From Caulobacter sp. UNC279MFTsu5.1 (lineage in GTDB: Bacteria; Pseudomonadota; Alphaproteobacteria; Caulobacterales; Caulobacteraceae), in NCBI RefSeq assembly GCF_900114015.1, contig NZ_FORN01000007.1, positions 103,523 to 167,522 on the forward strand: a stretch of 64,000 nucleotides of DNA, written 5' to 3'. The notes beneath the pieces were generated by a model, which ran no database searches, was not told the origin of the DNA, and worked only from the letters and a program-made list of their open reading frames with translations. Shown piece after piece: positions 10,156 through 17,797 of the stretch. The position numbers were made by a program, and so were the translations under genes. How positions within the stretch are numbered: the first letter of the stretch is position 1; each line of letters opens with the position of its first letter.

Positions 10156-10992
10156 ATGGCCCCCGCGCCCGCACTGAAGCGTCCCGGGGACGGGCGTCCG
10201 GCCGTCGGCGTGCTGCTGCGCGAGCAGCGCGGGTTGCGGCGGATGAGCCAACTGGACCTGGCCCACGAGTCCGGCGTCTCGTCCCGCCACCTCGGCTTCG
10301 TCGAGATCGGCAAGGCCCAGCCCAGCCGGGAGGTGATCTCGCGCCTGGCCGACGCGCTGGGCCTGCCGCTGCGCGAGCACAACGCCCTGCTGCTGGCGGC
10401 CGGCTACGCCCCGCAATATGGCGAGCGCGAGCTGGCCAGTCCCGCGATGGGGCCGCTCAGCCAGGCGATCGACCTGATCCTGCGCCACCAGGAGCCCTAT
10501 CCCGCCTTCGTCATCAGCCGCCGCTTCGAGGTGCTGGCCGCCAACGACGCGGCCATGCGGGTCAACGCGTTCCTGATGGAGGGGCGGGCCAGCCCGCACA
10601 CCAACCTGCTGCACCAGATCTTCGACCCCGACGACTTCCGTCCCGTGATCGCCAACTGGTCCGAGGTGGCGGCCAAGTTCGTCCGCCGCCTGCAGGACGA
10701 GCTGACGGCCTCGCCGGCCGACCTGGAGATCCGCCGCCTGCTCGAGGACATCCTGCGCTATCCCGACGTCCCGGCCGCCTGGCGGCTGCGCGAGCTGGGC
10801 GCCGAGCCCGAGCCGGTGCTGACCATGGTCTTCAACAGCCGCGCCGGACCCCTGCGGTTCTTCGAGACGATCACCACCTTCGCCGCCCCGCGCGACGTGA
10901 CGCTGGACGAACTGCGCATCGACTGCGCCTTCCCGGCCGACGCGCGCACGGCCGAGGTCTGCGCCAGGCTGGCGGCCGGCGACCTGCGCTGA
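10156..10992 (+). CDS. XRE-family regulator with MmyB-like ligand-binding domain
   Basis: A 278-residue regulator. Residues about 15-75 form a Cro/CI-type helix-turn-helix (SQLDLAHESGVSSRHLGFVE, then GKAQPSREVISRLADALGLP). The rest is the PAS-like MmyB ligand-binding domain (AIDLILRHQEPYPAFVISRR, NLLHQIFDP, FFETITTFAAPRDVTLDELR). This family often represses or activates an adjacent oxidoreductase-type gene. It follows the resolvase-like gene closely and precedes a secreted DUF1579 protein. A tandem repeat at its stop codon is a candidate operator. The ligand is unknown. Confidence 0.9.
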   Translation: MAPAPALKRPGDGRPAVGVLLREQRGLRRMSQLDLAHESGVSSRHLGFVEIGKAQPSREVISRLADALGLPLREHNALLLAAGYAPQYGERELASPAMGPLSQAIDLILRHQEPYPAFVISRRFEVLAANDAAMRVNAFLMEGRASPHTNLLHQIFDPDDFRPVIANWSEVAAKFVRRLQDELTASPADLEIRRLLEDILRYPDVPAAWRLRELGAEPEPVLTMVFNSRAGPLRFFETITTFAAPRDVTLDELRIDCAFPADARTAEVCARLAAGDLR

Positions 10993-11028
10993 CCCGCCAG
11001 GTAACGTCACTGACCTGCGAGGTAGTTG
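10990..11028. promoter_or_regulatory. Tandem direct-repeat operator candidate
   Basis: Two copies of TGACCyGCsAGGTA start at 10990 and 11011, so they are 21 bp apart, exactly two helical turns. They lie between the XRE regulator (overlapping its stop) and the secreted DUF1579 gene, as expected for sites on one DNA face. Confidence 0.55.
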
Positions 11029-11084
11029 CGAGCGCCCGCCTGACCGCGCACCTCTCCCCCATGTTCAGTCGGGAGGAGCCGATC

Positions 11085-11633
11085 ATGCGGATGGGATTGA
11101 AGGCGGCGCTGGCTCTGGCGGCGATGATCGGGACGGCGATCGCAACGGGCGTCCACGCCGCGCCCCCGGACGCCGAGCACGCGGCCCTGGCCCGCTTCGC
11201 CGGCCACTGGACGGTGAAGCAGAGCTACTGGATCAGTCCCGACAAGCCGCCCGTCGTCGACCAGGGCAAGGCCGACCTGACCATGGTGCTGGACGGCCGC
11301 CACCTGCGCCAGGAGCTGCGGATCGCCGCCAAGGACAAGCCGTTCCAGGGCCTGGGCTATATCGGCTACGACACGGCCGCCAAGACCTTCTTCAGCGCCT
11401 GGATGGATGTCAATTTCACCGGCCTGATCATCGCCAGGGGCGACTATGACGCCGCGGCCGGACGCTACACCTTCGTCGGCGAAACGCCCGACTTCGACCA
11501 TCCGGGCCGGACGATCCCGCTGCGCGAGGTGCTGACCCGCCAGGACGACGACCACTTCACCTACGCCTATTACGAGACGCGCGACGGACGGGAAGCGCAG
11601 GCGGTGCGGCTGGAATATACGCGGGCGCGGTAG
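11085..11633 (+). CDS. Secreted DUF1579-family protein
   Basis: A 182-residue protein with a clear Sec signal peptide (RMGLKAALALAAMIGTAIA, cleavage near VHA-APP, residue ~22). The mature part resembles the DUF1579 beta-barrel family (LARFAGHWTVKQSYW, DGRHLRQELR, GYIGYDTAAKTFFSAWMD), which is lipocalin-like and of unknown function, acting in the periplasm here. GGGAGGAG at 11071 with 6-nt spacing chooses the ATG at 11085 over the in-frame ATG at 11061. It follows the XRE/MmyB regulator and may be its target. Confidence 0.8.
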   Translation: MRMGLKAALALAAMIGTAIATGVHAAPPDAEHAALARFAGHWTVKQSYWISPDKPPVVDQGKADLTMVLDGRHLRQELRIAAKDKPFQGLGYIGYDTAAKTFFSAWMDVNFTGLIIARGDYDAAAGRYTFVGETPDFDHPGRTIPLREVLTRQDDDHFTYAYYETRDGREAQAVRLEYTRAR

Positions 11634-11674
11634 TCACTGCTGGGGAGCTGATGGCGGACCAGCCCTCCACGGTT

Positions 11675-11773
11675 GTCATCCCGGACGAGCGCGCAGCGCG
11701 AAGATCCGGGACCGGCGCGTGAACGCGGCGCTTCCGGCGTTCCCGGATCTGCGCTCGGCTTGTCCGGGATGAC
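11675..11773. repeat. D-family palindromic repeat (copy 3)
   Basis: A 99-bp element from GTCATCCCGGACGAGC to TTGTCCGGGATGAC, between the convergent DUF1579 and threonine aldolase genes. It may act as a bidirectional transcription end. Confidence 0.75.
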
Positions 11774-11798
11774 AGCCGTGGGGGAGATTAAATGAAGC

Positions 11799-12818
11799 CT
11801 ACGCCACCGCCTTCAGCGCCTCGCCCAGTTCCTCGACCATCTCCGGCGTCGTGGCCCACGAGCACATGAAGCGGGCCGTGCCGTCCAGGAAGCGGTAGAC
11901 GAACCAGCCCCGCTCGCGCAGCCGTTCCAAGGCCGCGTCGTCCATGTCGACGAACAGGCCGTTGGCTTCCACGGGGTGCCGCAGCGGGAAGGGCATCAGG
12001 CCGGCCAGCTTGCGGGCCATGGCGTTGGCGTGCGCCGCACGCGCCGCCCAGGGCCCGCCGTCGTTTTCTTCGCCCAGCAGGCCCAGCCACGGCGCGCTGA
12101 GGAACCGGCCCTTGGAGACCAGCTGGCCGGCGTGCTTGAGGCGGGCGTCCAGGCGCCGGGCCAGGGTCTTGTCCAGGAACACCACGGCCTCGGTCGGGGT
12201 CGAGCCGGCCTTGGTCCCGCCGATCACCAGGATGTCGACGCCGATCTTCGCCACCCGTCGCAGGTCGAACCCCGCCGCCACGGCGTTGGCCAGGCGGGCG
12301 CCGTCCAGGTGCACGCCGCAGCCCTTGGCCTTGGCCGGGGCGATCAGAGCGGCCAGGTCGTCGGCGCTGTAGACGGTGCCGTATTCGGTGGCGTTGGTCA
12401 GGGACAGGGCGGCGGCCGGCTGGCGGTACGAGACGTCGGGCTCGTTCAGGGCCAGCTCCAGCCCCGGCAGGGCGATCCTGCCCGAGGCGCCGGGCAGGCC
12501 GATCAGGCCCACGCCCTGGCCGAAGAAGCCCGGCGCGCCGGTCTCGTCGGTGCAGATGTGGGCGTGCTCGTGGGCCAGCACCGCCTCGTGCGGCCGGGCC
12601 AGGCAGGTCAGGGCGAAGGCGTTGGCCGCCGTGCCCGAGGCGGTGAACCGCACCTCGGCGTCGGCGTCCAGCAGGGCGCGGATGCGGTCGGCGGCGGCGG
12701 CGCTGACGTGGTCGGTCCCATAGCCCGACGCCGTCCCGGCGTTGGCGGCGACGATCGCCTCGATCACTTCCGGCATGGCGCCGGCGACGTTGTCGGAGGC
12801 GAAGTCGTAGCGGGCCAT
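11799..12818 (-). CDS. Low-specificity threonine aldolase
   Basis: A 339-residue PLP enzyme of fold type I that cleaves threonine or allo-threonine to glycine and acetaldehyde. The N-terminus (MARYDFASDNVAGAMPEV) fits the family, as do FTASGTAANAFAL, LAHEHAHICTDE, LDGARLANAV (171-180) and the PLP-lysine region GGTKAGSTPTEAV with K203. The ATG at 12818 is preferred; the frame is open further upstream, but that part runs through a repeat. Stereospecificity (L or D) cannot be read from the sequence with certainty. It faces the alcohol dehydrogenase in the same direction across 172 bp containing a short D repeat. Confidence 0.88.
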   Translation of the reverse strand: MARYDFASDNVAGAMPEVIEAIVAANAGTASGYGTDHVSAAAADRIRALLDADAEVRFTASGTAANAFALTCLARPHEAVLAHEHAHICTDETGAPGFFGQGVGLIGLPGASGRIALPGLELALNEPDVSYRQPAAALSLTNATEYGTVYSADDLAALIAPAKAKGCGVHLDGARLANAVAAGFDLRRVAKIGVDILVIGGTKAGSTPTEAVVFLDKTLARRLDARLKHAGQLVSKGRFLSAPWLGLLGEENDGGPWAARAAHANAMARKLAGLMPFPLRHPVEANGLFVDMDDAALERLRERGWFVYRFLDGTARFMCSWATTPEMVEELGEALKAVA

Positions 12819-12921
12819 GGGCGGTCTCGGTGGGGGTTTCGGGGTCGTTCCGATGCCATGGCGATGGCCGGCGCGTCCAGGGGATGCGAACGGGGACACG
12901 CACCCGTCGCCCCAAACTGTT

Positions 12922-12959
12922 GTCATCCCGGACAAGCGCTGCGCGCTTTCCGGGATGAC
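12922..12959. repeat. D-family repeat, short form
   Basis: A 38-bp hairpin, GTCATCCCGGA and TCCGGGATGAC around CAAGCGCTGCGCGCTT, between two leftward genes. Confidence 0.65.
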
Positions 12960-12990
12960 AATGGGAAGGGTCGTCACCCTGTCGTGGACC

Positions 12991-14088
12991 TCAGTCGAAC
13001 ACGATCACCGACCGCGCCAGCTCGCCGCGCTTCAGCTCGTCGAACGCCGAATTGACCTCCTCCAGCCGGATCCGGCGCGAGATCAGCTCGTCCAGCTTCA
13101 ACTTGCCGGCCATGTAGGCGTCGACCAGGCGGGGCATGTCGACCGGGAAGCGGTTGGAGCCCATGAAGCTGCCCTGGATCTTCTTCTCGCCCAGGAAGTC
13201 GGGGCCGTGCAGCTCGATCATCGTGCCGACCGGAATCATGCCGATGATGTTGGCCGTGCCGCCCCGGCGCAGCATCTTGAACGCCTGCTCGGCGGTGACC
13301 TTCAGGCCGATGGCCTCGAAGCTGTGGTGGACGCCGCCGCCGGTCAGCTCCTGAACCTGCTTCACCGGATCCTCCGAGGCGTCGATCACGTCGGTGGCCC
13401 CGAACTGCCTGGCCAGCTCCAGCTTGGAGGGGATGCGGTCGATGGCGATGATCCGGCCGGCGCCGGCCATGGCCGCGCCATTGATCGTCGCCAGCCCCAC
13501 CCCGCCGCAGCCGATCACCGCCACGGTCTCGCCGGGACGGACTCCGGATGTGTGGATCACCGCGCCCACGCCGGTCATCACCGAGCAGCCGATCAGGGCG
13601 GCGCGGTCGAACGGCATGTCGCGGCGGATGGCGACGCAGGCGTGCTCGTGCACCAGCATCTGCTCGGCGAACGACGACAGATTCAGGAACTGGGCCATCT
13701 TGGTGTCGCCGGAGCCGGACAGGTCCTCGCGGAACAGCCGCGGTTCCTCGCCCTTGGCGCGCTTGGTCTCCGGACTGACGCAGAGGCTCATATGGCCGGT
13801 CAGGCAGACCTCGCAGTGGCCGCAATAGGCCGACAGGCAGGTGATCACGTGGTCGCCGACCTTGACGGTGCGGACCTCGGACCCGACCGCCTCGACGATC
13901 CCGGCGCTCTCGTGGCCCAGCACGGCGGGCAGGGGATGGGGGTAGGAGCCCTCGACGAAGTGCAGGTCGGAATGGCAGACCCCGGCGGCCTTGGTGCGGA
14001 TCAGCACCTCGCGCGGACCCGGCTTGCCGATCGACACCTCCTCGATCTGGAGCGGCTGGCCCACTTCGCGCAGTACGGCGGCCTTCAT
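12991..14088 (-). CDS. Zinc-dependent alcohol dehydrogenase
   Basis: A 365-residue medium-chain dehydrogenase/reductase. Catalytic zinc ligands C38 and H59 (with E60) and the LIGCSVMTGVGAV segment carrying the third Cys are present. The structural zinc site is C89, C92, C95 and C103. The Rossmann motif VIGCGGVGLATI is intact, followed by a basic-free IDRIPSKL, so NAD is the likely cofactor. It resembles class III-like alcohol/formaldehyde dehydrogenases, but the specific substrate is not determinable. It is leftward with its own promoter region at 14089-14170. Confidence 0.92.
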   Translation of the reverse strand: MKAAVLREVGQPLQIEEVSIGKPGPREVLIRTKAAGVCHSDLHFVEGSYPHPLPAVLGHESAGIVEAVGSEVRTVKVGDHVITCLSAYCGHCEVCLTGHMSLCVSPETKRAKGEEPRLFREDLSGSGDTKMAQFLNLSSFAEQMLVHEHACVAIRRDMPFDRAALIGCSVMTGVGAVIHTSGVRPGETVAVIGCGGVGLATINGAAMAGAGRIIAIDRIPSKLELARQFGATDVIDASEDPVKQVQELTGGGVHHSFEAIGLKVTAEQAFKMLRRGGTANIIGMIPVGTMIELHGPDFLGEKKIQGSFMGSNRFPVDMPRLVDAYMAGKLKLDELISRRIRLEEVNSAFDELKRGELARSVIVFD

Positions 14089-14176
14089 CGGCGATCTCCC
14101 TGGTTGTTGCGGGAGACCCTAGCGGGAGGGCGGGGGCGGAAGGAAGAGGGTGTTCGAACAAATGTTCGACCGTACG

Positions 14177-14268
14177 TCATCCTCGCCCTTCGACAGGCTC
14201 AGGATGAGGACGATGGACAGGCGGCGTTCCAATTCATCCTCATCCTGAGCTTGTCGAAGGACGAGGAT
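14177..14268. repeat. F-family repeat (copy 1)
   Basis: Inverted arms GTCATCCTCGCCCTTCGACA and TTGTCGAAGGACGAGG around a short spacer. Other copies are at 45391 and 51786. Confidence 0.75.
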
Positions 14269-14278
14269 ATGGCAGGGC

Positions 14279-14749
14279 CTAGGCCGCGATCGCCACCTTG
14301 CGTTCGGGCAGGATGGCGTCCACCGCCAGCAGCACGATCATCGCCGCCTCGGTGGTGATCACCGCCGAGACCAGGGGCGAGGCGGCGTCCTCGCCCAGCG
14401 GCGGGGGCGGGCTGATGGCGCCGGCCGCGACGATGAAGCTGTCGCAGACCGCGTCGACCAGCAGGCCGGCGGCGTCGTCATGGTGCTCGACCACGATAAT
14501 CACCTGGCGGGCGCTGTCGGCGGCCACGCCCTTGCCCAGGCGTTCGGACAGGTCGATGACCGGCATCACCTGGCCGCGCAGGTTGATCACGCCGCGCACA
14601 TAGGGCGGGGCGTCCGGCAGCGGGGTGGCCGGGGTCACGCCGCGGATCTCGCGGACAGCGCCCACCGGCACGCAATAGGTCTGGGTTCCGACTTCGAACG
14701 ACAGGATCTGCAGATCCTCGCCGGCCGCGTAGGCCACGTTCCTGGACAT
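14279..14749 (-). CDS. cheW: CheW-like chemotaxis coupling protein
   Basis: A 156-residue CheW-domain protein that links chemoreceptors to the CheA kinase. It starts MSRNVAYAAGEDLQILSFEVG and continues with the family pattern TYCVPVGAVREI, PLPDAPPYVRGVINLRGQVM and PVIDLSERLG. The end (AAMIVLLAVDAILPERKVAIA) differs from E. coli CheW but is common in alphaproteobacteria. No cheA, cheY or receptor gene is adjacent, so it belongs to a dispersed chemotaxis or signalling set. The ATG at 14749 gives the normal length; upstream codons are Arg-rich and rejected. Confidence 0.87.
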   Translation of the reverse strand: MSRNVAYAAGEDLQILSFEVGTQTYCVPVGAVREIRGVTPATPLPDAPPYVRGVINLRGQVMPVIDLSERLGKGVAADSARQVIIVVEHHDDAAGLLVDAVCDSFIVAAGAISPPPPLGEDAASPLVSAVITTEAAMIVLLAVDAILPERKVAIAA

Positions 14750-14970
14750 CGCCTGGTCGCCTTCAAGCTTTGCCGTCGCCCGTTCTGGGCGCCGTCTTGG
14801 CCGCATCCTGGCGCGGAAAGGTGAATAAATCAGCCTTGGTTTCAAGGATTTGAGCGGCGGGGCAAAGCTGACCGCCCCGTTCAGCCTGCGTTCAGCCGCC
14901 GGGGCCGAGGATCAGTCTCAAGATGGAGACGGACCCGTCGGGACGCCTCTCCGGAGAGGACGAAAGCGCC

Positions 14971-15390
14971 ATGAACCGTAAACTGAAGACCCTCATCGGC
15001 CATGCGACCGCCGGCGTCGCCGCCCTGGCCATGGTCGCCGGCGCGACCGCCGCTTCGGCCCAGGGCTATTATCGCCATGGCGGTTACTATGGCGGCCGCC
15101 ACCATCACCGCGACAACGACGTGGGCGTGGCCATCGCCGGCGGCATCGTCGGCCTGGCCCTGGGCGCCGCGATCGCCGGCAACAACAACAACCACTATCG
15201 CAGCGGGTACAGCTACGGCTACGCGCCGCCGCCCCCGCCGCCGCGCTACTACGACGGCTACGGCTACGCCCGTCCCTACGGTTACGGCTATGGCCGGGGC
15301 TATGGTCGAGGCTACGGCCGCGACTGCTGGACCACCCGCGACTACGACAGCTGGAGCGGCTCGGTCTACGAACGGACCGTCTGCCGGTAA
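14971..15390 (+). CDS. Secreted Gly/Tyr-rich protein with glycine zipper
   Basis: A 139-residue protein with a signal peptide (LKTLIGHATAGVAALAMVAG, cleavage near ASA-QGYY, residue ~31). The mature part has His/Tyr/Gly clusters, then a hydrophobic glycine-zipper stretch (VGVAIAGGIVGLALGAAIAG). A Pro run and repeated GYGR/GYGY units follow, ending with two Cys that could form a disulfide. Such proteins are typically small envelope or outer-membrane-associated proteins of unknown role. It is monocistronic and ends at a strong terminator. I do not recognise a named family. Confidence 0.75.
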   Translation: MNRKLKTLIGHATAGVAALAMVAGATAASAQGYYRHGGYYGGRHHHRDNDVGVAIAGGIVGLALGAAIAGNNNNHYRSGYSYGYAPPPPPPRYYDGYGYARPYGYGYGRGYGRGYGRDCWTTRDYDSWSGSVYERTVCR

Positions 15391-15413
15391 GGGCGGCTCC
15401 TCCCGATATGAAA

Positions 15414-15447
15414 ACGCCCCGGGCTCGCGTCCGGGGCGTTTTTGTTT
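15414..15447 (+). terminator. Rho-independent terminator
   Basis: Perfect 9-bp stem ACGCCCCGG / CCGGGGCGT with an 8-base loop, followed by TTTTGTTT. It ends the transcript of the Gly/Tyr-rich protein gene. Confidence 0.9.
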
Positions 15448-15472
15448 AGGGGGCCGAGCGGGGTTTTGAAGG

Positions 15473-16273
15473 TCAGCCCGCCGCCGCCCGCAGCCGCTCC
15501 AGCACCTGCGGGTGCAGTTCCTGGTTGGCGGCCAGGATCGAGGCGCCGCCGACCGGGTCGCCGTGCTCCTCGATGGTCGAGACCTTGCCGCCGCTTTCGG
15601 TGACCATCAGCACGCCGGCCGCCACGTCCCAGGGCTTGAGGTTGCGCTCCCAGAAGCCGTCGAAGCGGCCGGCCGCGACCCAGGCCAGGTCCAGAGCCGC
15701 CGCGCCGAAGCGGCGCACGCCGGCGACCTTTTGGCTGATCTGGTGCAGCTCCTTGAGGAACTGGGCGTGGCCGGGCTTGCCCAGGAACGGGACGCCGGTG
15801 GCCAGGATGCTTTCGTCCAGGTGGCGGCGGGCCGCGACGCGCAGGCGCTTCTCGGCGCCCAGGAACGCGCCCTTGCCCTTCTCGACCCAGAACAGGTCGT
15901 TGGTGATGGGGTTGTAGGTGACGCCGGCCACCACCTCGCCCTCGCGCTGCAGGGCGATGTTGACCGCGAAGTGGGGGATGCCGTGCAGGAAGTTGGTGGT
16001 GCCGTCCAGCGGGTCGACGATCCAGGTGTGGGTCTTGTCGGTGCCCTCGACCAGGCCGCGCTCCTCGCCCAGGAAGCCGTAGCCGGGCCGGGCCTTCTCC
16101 AGGATCTCGAAGATCACCTGCTCGGCCTTCTGGTCGGCGGCGGTGACGAAGTCGGCGGGACCCTTCTTGGACACCTGCAGCTCGGTGACCTCGCCGAAGT
16201 CACGGGCCAGTCCGCGCGCGGCCTTGCGGGCGGCGTCGATCATCACGTTCAGGAGGGCGGAAGCGGTGGCCAA
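15473..16273 (-). CDS. suhB: Inositol-1-monophosphatase family protein (SuhB-like)
   Basis: A 266-residue Mg2+-dependent, Li+-sensitive phosphatase family member. The metal-binding motifs FLGEERG, WIVDPLDGTTNFLHGIPHF and LKPWDVAAGVLMVTESGG are complete and spaced normally. In many bacteria SuhB also influences rRNA transcription antitermination, but this cannot be inferred here. The start is a TTG at 16273, giving the expected N-terminal helix (ASALLNVMIDAARKAARGL). The nearby ATG upstream is out of frame, and an ATG at residue 11 would trim the conserved helix. It is convergent with the Gly/Tyr-rich gene across the terminator. Confidence 0.92.
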   Translation of the reverse strand: MATASALLNVMIDAARKAARGLARDFGEVTELQVSKKGPADFVTAADQKAEQVIFEILEKARPGYGFLGEERGLVEGTDKTHTWIVDPLDGTTNFLHGIPHFAVNIALQREGEVVAGVTYNPITNDLFWVEKGKGAFLGAEKRLRVAARRHLDESILATGVPFLGKPGHAQFLKELHQISQKVAGVRRFGAAALDLAWVAAGRFDGFWERNLKPWDVAAGVLMVTESGGKVSTIEEHGDPVGGASILAANQELHPQVLERLRAAAG

Positions 16274-16432
16274 GGCGGATGTTCCTCATAGGTCCCCCTG
16301 CGCGGCGTCATGAGCGTGACGGCGGGGGATAGGCATGCGGGCGGATAGAAAGATCGGGAAAGCGGGCGCGATACCTAGTCGCGTAGGCGCGCGAAAGCAA
16401 GGCGAGGGGATTTTGAACGCATTTCCCCACCT

Positions 16433-16464
16433 CCGCTCATCCCGGCGAACGCCGGGATGAGCGG
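16433..16464. repeat. Solo arm of the E-family repeat
   Basis: Perfect hairpin CCGCTCATCCCGGCG / CGCCGGGATGAGCGG around AA. It is identical in sequence to the terminal arms of the ~127-bp E elements at 48659, 51907, 53482 and 61853. A half copy, GCCGGGATGAGCGGATCT, lies at 19807. Confidence 0.75.
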
Positions 16465-16542
16465 ATTTTGAGAGGATCCAACGCGCCATGTCACATCCGC
16501 CGACGCCATCTCGTCCTGTCCCCGAACACGGAGACGATGACC

Positions 16543-16935
16543 ATGCGATGGGTGAAATGGATCCTGCCGGTGCTGCTGGCGATCAACGGCGCGGTGATGA
16601 TGCTGGCTCCGGCCTGGTGGTACCAGCGCGTGCCGGGCGTCATCGAGACCGGGGCGCTGAACGACCACTTCGTGCGCGACATCGGGGCGGCCTACCTGGC
16701 CTGCGCCGTGGCCCTGGGCTGGGCGGTCAGGGATCCGGTCCGCGGCTTGGGCGCGGCCCTCGCCGCGGCGGCCTTCCTGACCCTGCACGCCGCCATCCAC
16801 CTGGTCACCCCGTTCTGCGGCACGGTCCTGCCGTGGCCCTTGCTGCTGCGCGACTTTCCGGGCGTGTTCCTGCCGGCGATCATCAGCCTGCTGGTGGCGC
16901 GATCGTGCATCCGGCGCCAGAAGGTGAGCGCATGA
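16543..16935 (+). CDS. Small integral membrane protein upstream of an ECF sigma factor
   Basis: A 130-residue hydrophobic protein with about four membrane helices (WILPVLLAINGAVMMLAPAW; AAYLACAVALGWAV; GAALAAAAFLTLHAAIHLV; FLPAIISLLVARS). The ATG at 16537 is nearly equivalent as a start; GGAG at 16530 fits the one at 16543 better. Its stop overlaps the start of the sigma factor by four bases (ATGA), so the two are translationally coupled. A regulatory or effector role beside the sigma factor is inferred; no anti-sigma domain (zinc finger or RskA-like) is seen. The family is not recognised with confidence. Confidence 0.75.
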   Translation: MRWVKWILPVLLAINGAVMMLAPAWWYQRVPGVIETGALNDHFVRDIGAAYLACAVALGWAVRDPVRGLGAALAAAAFLTLHAAIHLVTPFCGTVLPWPLLLRDFPGVFLPAIISLLVARSCIRRQKVSA

Positions 16936-17786
16936 GCGACCAGGACGCGATCTTCGAGGAACGGCGCGGCGCGATGACCGGCCTGGCCTACCGCATGCTG
17001 GGCTCGCGGGCCGACGCCGAGGACGTGGTGCAGGACGCCTGGATCCGCTGGCGCGGCGTCGAGGCCGGCGAGGTGGCCAATCCGGCCGGCTTCCTGAACA
17101 AGGTGGTCACCCGTCTGTGCCTGGACCGGCTGAAGTCGGCCCGCGCCCGGCGCGAGGTCTATGTCGGCGAGTGGCTGCCCGAGCCGGTGGTCGACGACGA
17201 CCATGAGCGCCTGGGCGAGGACCTGTCTGTGGCCTTCCTGCTGGCCCTGGAGCGCCTGACCCCGCTGGAGCGCGCCGCCTTCCTGCTGCACGACGTGTTC
17301 GACCTGCCGTTCGCCGAGGTGGCCAGGACCCTGGGCCGCGGCGAGGCCGCCTGCCGCCAGCTGGCCGCCCGGGCCCGCGGGCACGTCAAGGCCGGCAAGC
17401 CGCGCTACCGCCCTAGCCCCGAGGAGGAGCAGCGCCTGACCGGCGCCTTCCTGGCCGCGACGATGAGCGGCGACGAGAGCCTGCTGCGCGGCATCCTGGC
17501 CCAGGACGTGGTTCTGCACGCCGACGGCGGCGGCGTGGTCAGCGCCAATCTCAACCCGGTGTCCGGCCTGGAGAAGGCCGTGCGCCTGCTGATGGGCATC
17601 AAGAAGAAGTGGCCGGCCCCCGAGGGCACGACCGCCCGCCTGGCGCGGATCAACGGCGCCCCCGGCATCGTGCTCAGCCACGACGGCGTGGTGTTCCAGA
17701 CCATGGGCCTGGAGATCGCCGACGGCCGCATCGCGGCGGTTTACACGATGCGCAATCCGCAGAAGCTGGCGCGGTTGAATTCGTAG
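16932..17786 (+). CDS. ECF sigma factor with C-terminal SnoaL-like domain (ECF41/SigJ type)
   Basis: A 284-residue sigma-70 family protein. Region 2 (GLAYRMLGSRADAEDVVQDA, then WIRWRG) and region 4 (LEALRLTPLERAAFLLHDVF-like helix, with FAEVARTLGRGEAACRQLAA) are intact. They are joined by a short linker and followed by a ~110-residue NTF2/SnoaL-like extension containing NPVSGLEKAVRLLMG. This architecture is that of ECF41 and SigJ-like factors, in which the C-terminal domain, rather than a separate anti-sigma, controls activity. The usual ECF41 partner (a carboxymuconolactone decarboxylase or oxidoreductase) is not next door; the coupled gene is a membrane protein instead. Confidence 0.88.
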   Translation: MSDQDAIFEERRGAMTGLAYRMLGSRADAEDVVQDAWIRWRGVEAGEVANPAGFLNKVVTRLCLDRLKSARARREVYVGEWLPEPVVDDDHERLGEDLSVAFLLALERLTPLERAAFLLHDVFDLPFAEVARTLGRGEAACRQLAARARGHVKAGKPRYRPSPEEEQRLTGAFLAATMSGDESLLRGILAQDVVLHADGGGVVSANLNPVSGLEKAVRLLMGIKKKWPAPEGTTARLARINGAPGIVLSHDGVVFQTMGLEIADGRIAAVYTMRNPQKLARLNS

Positions 17787-17797
17787 GGCGCTTTTCA

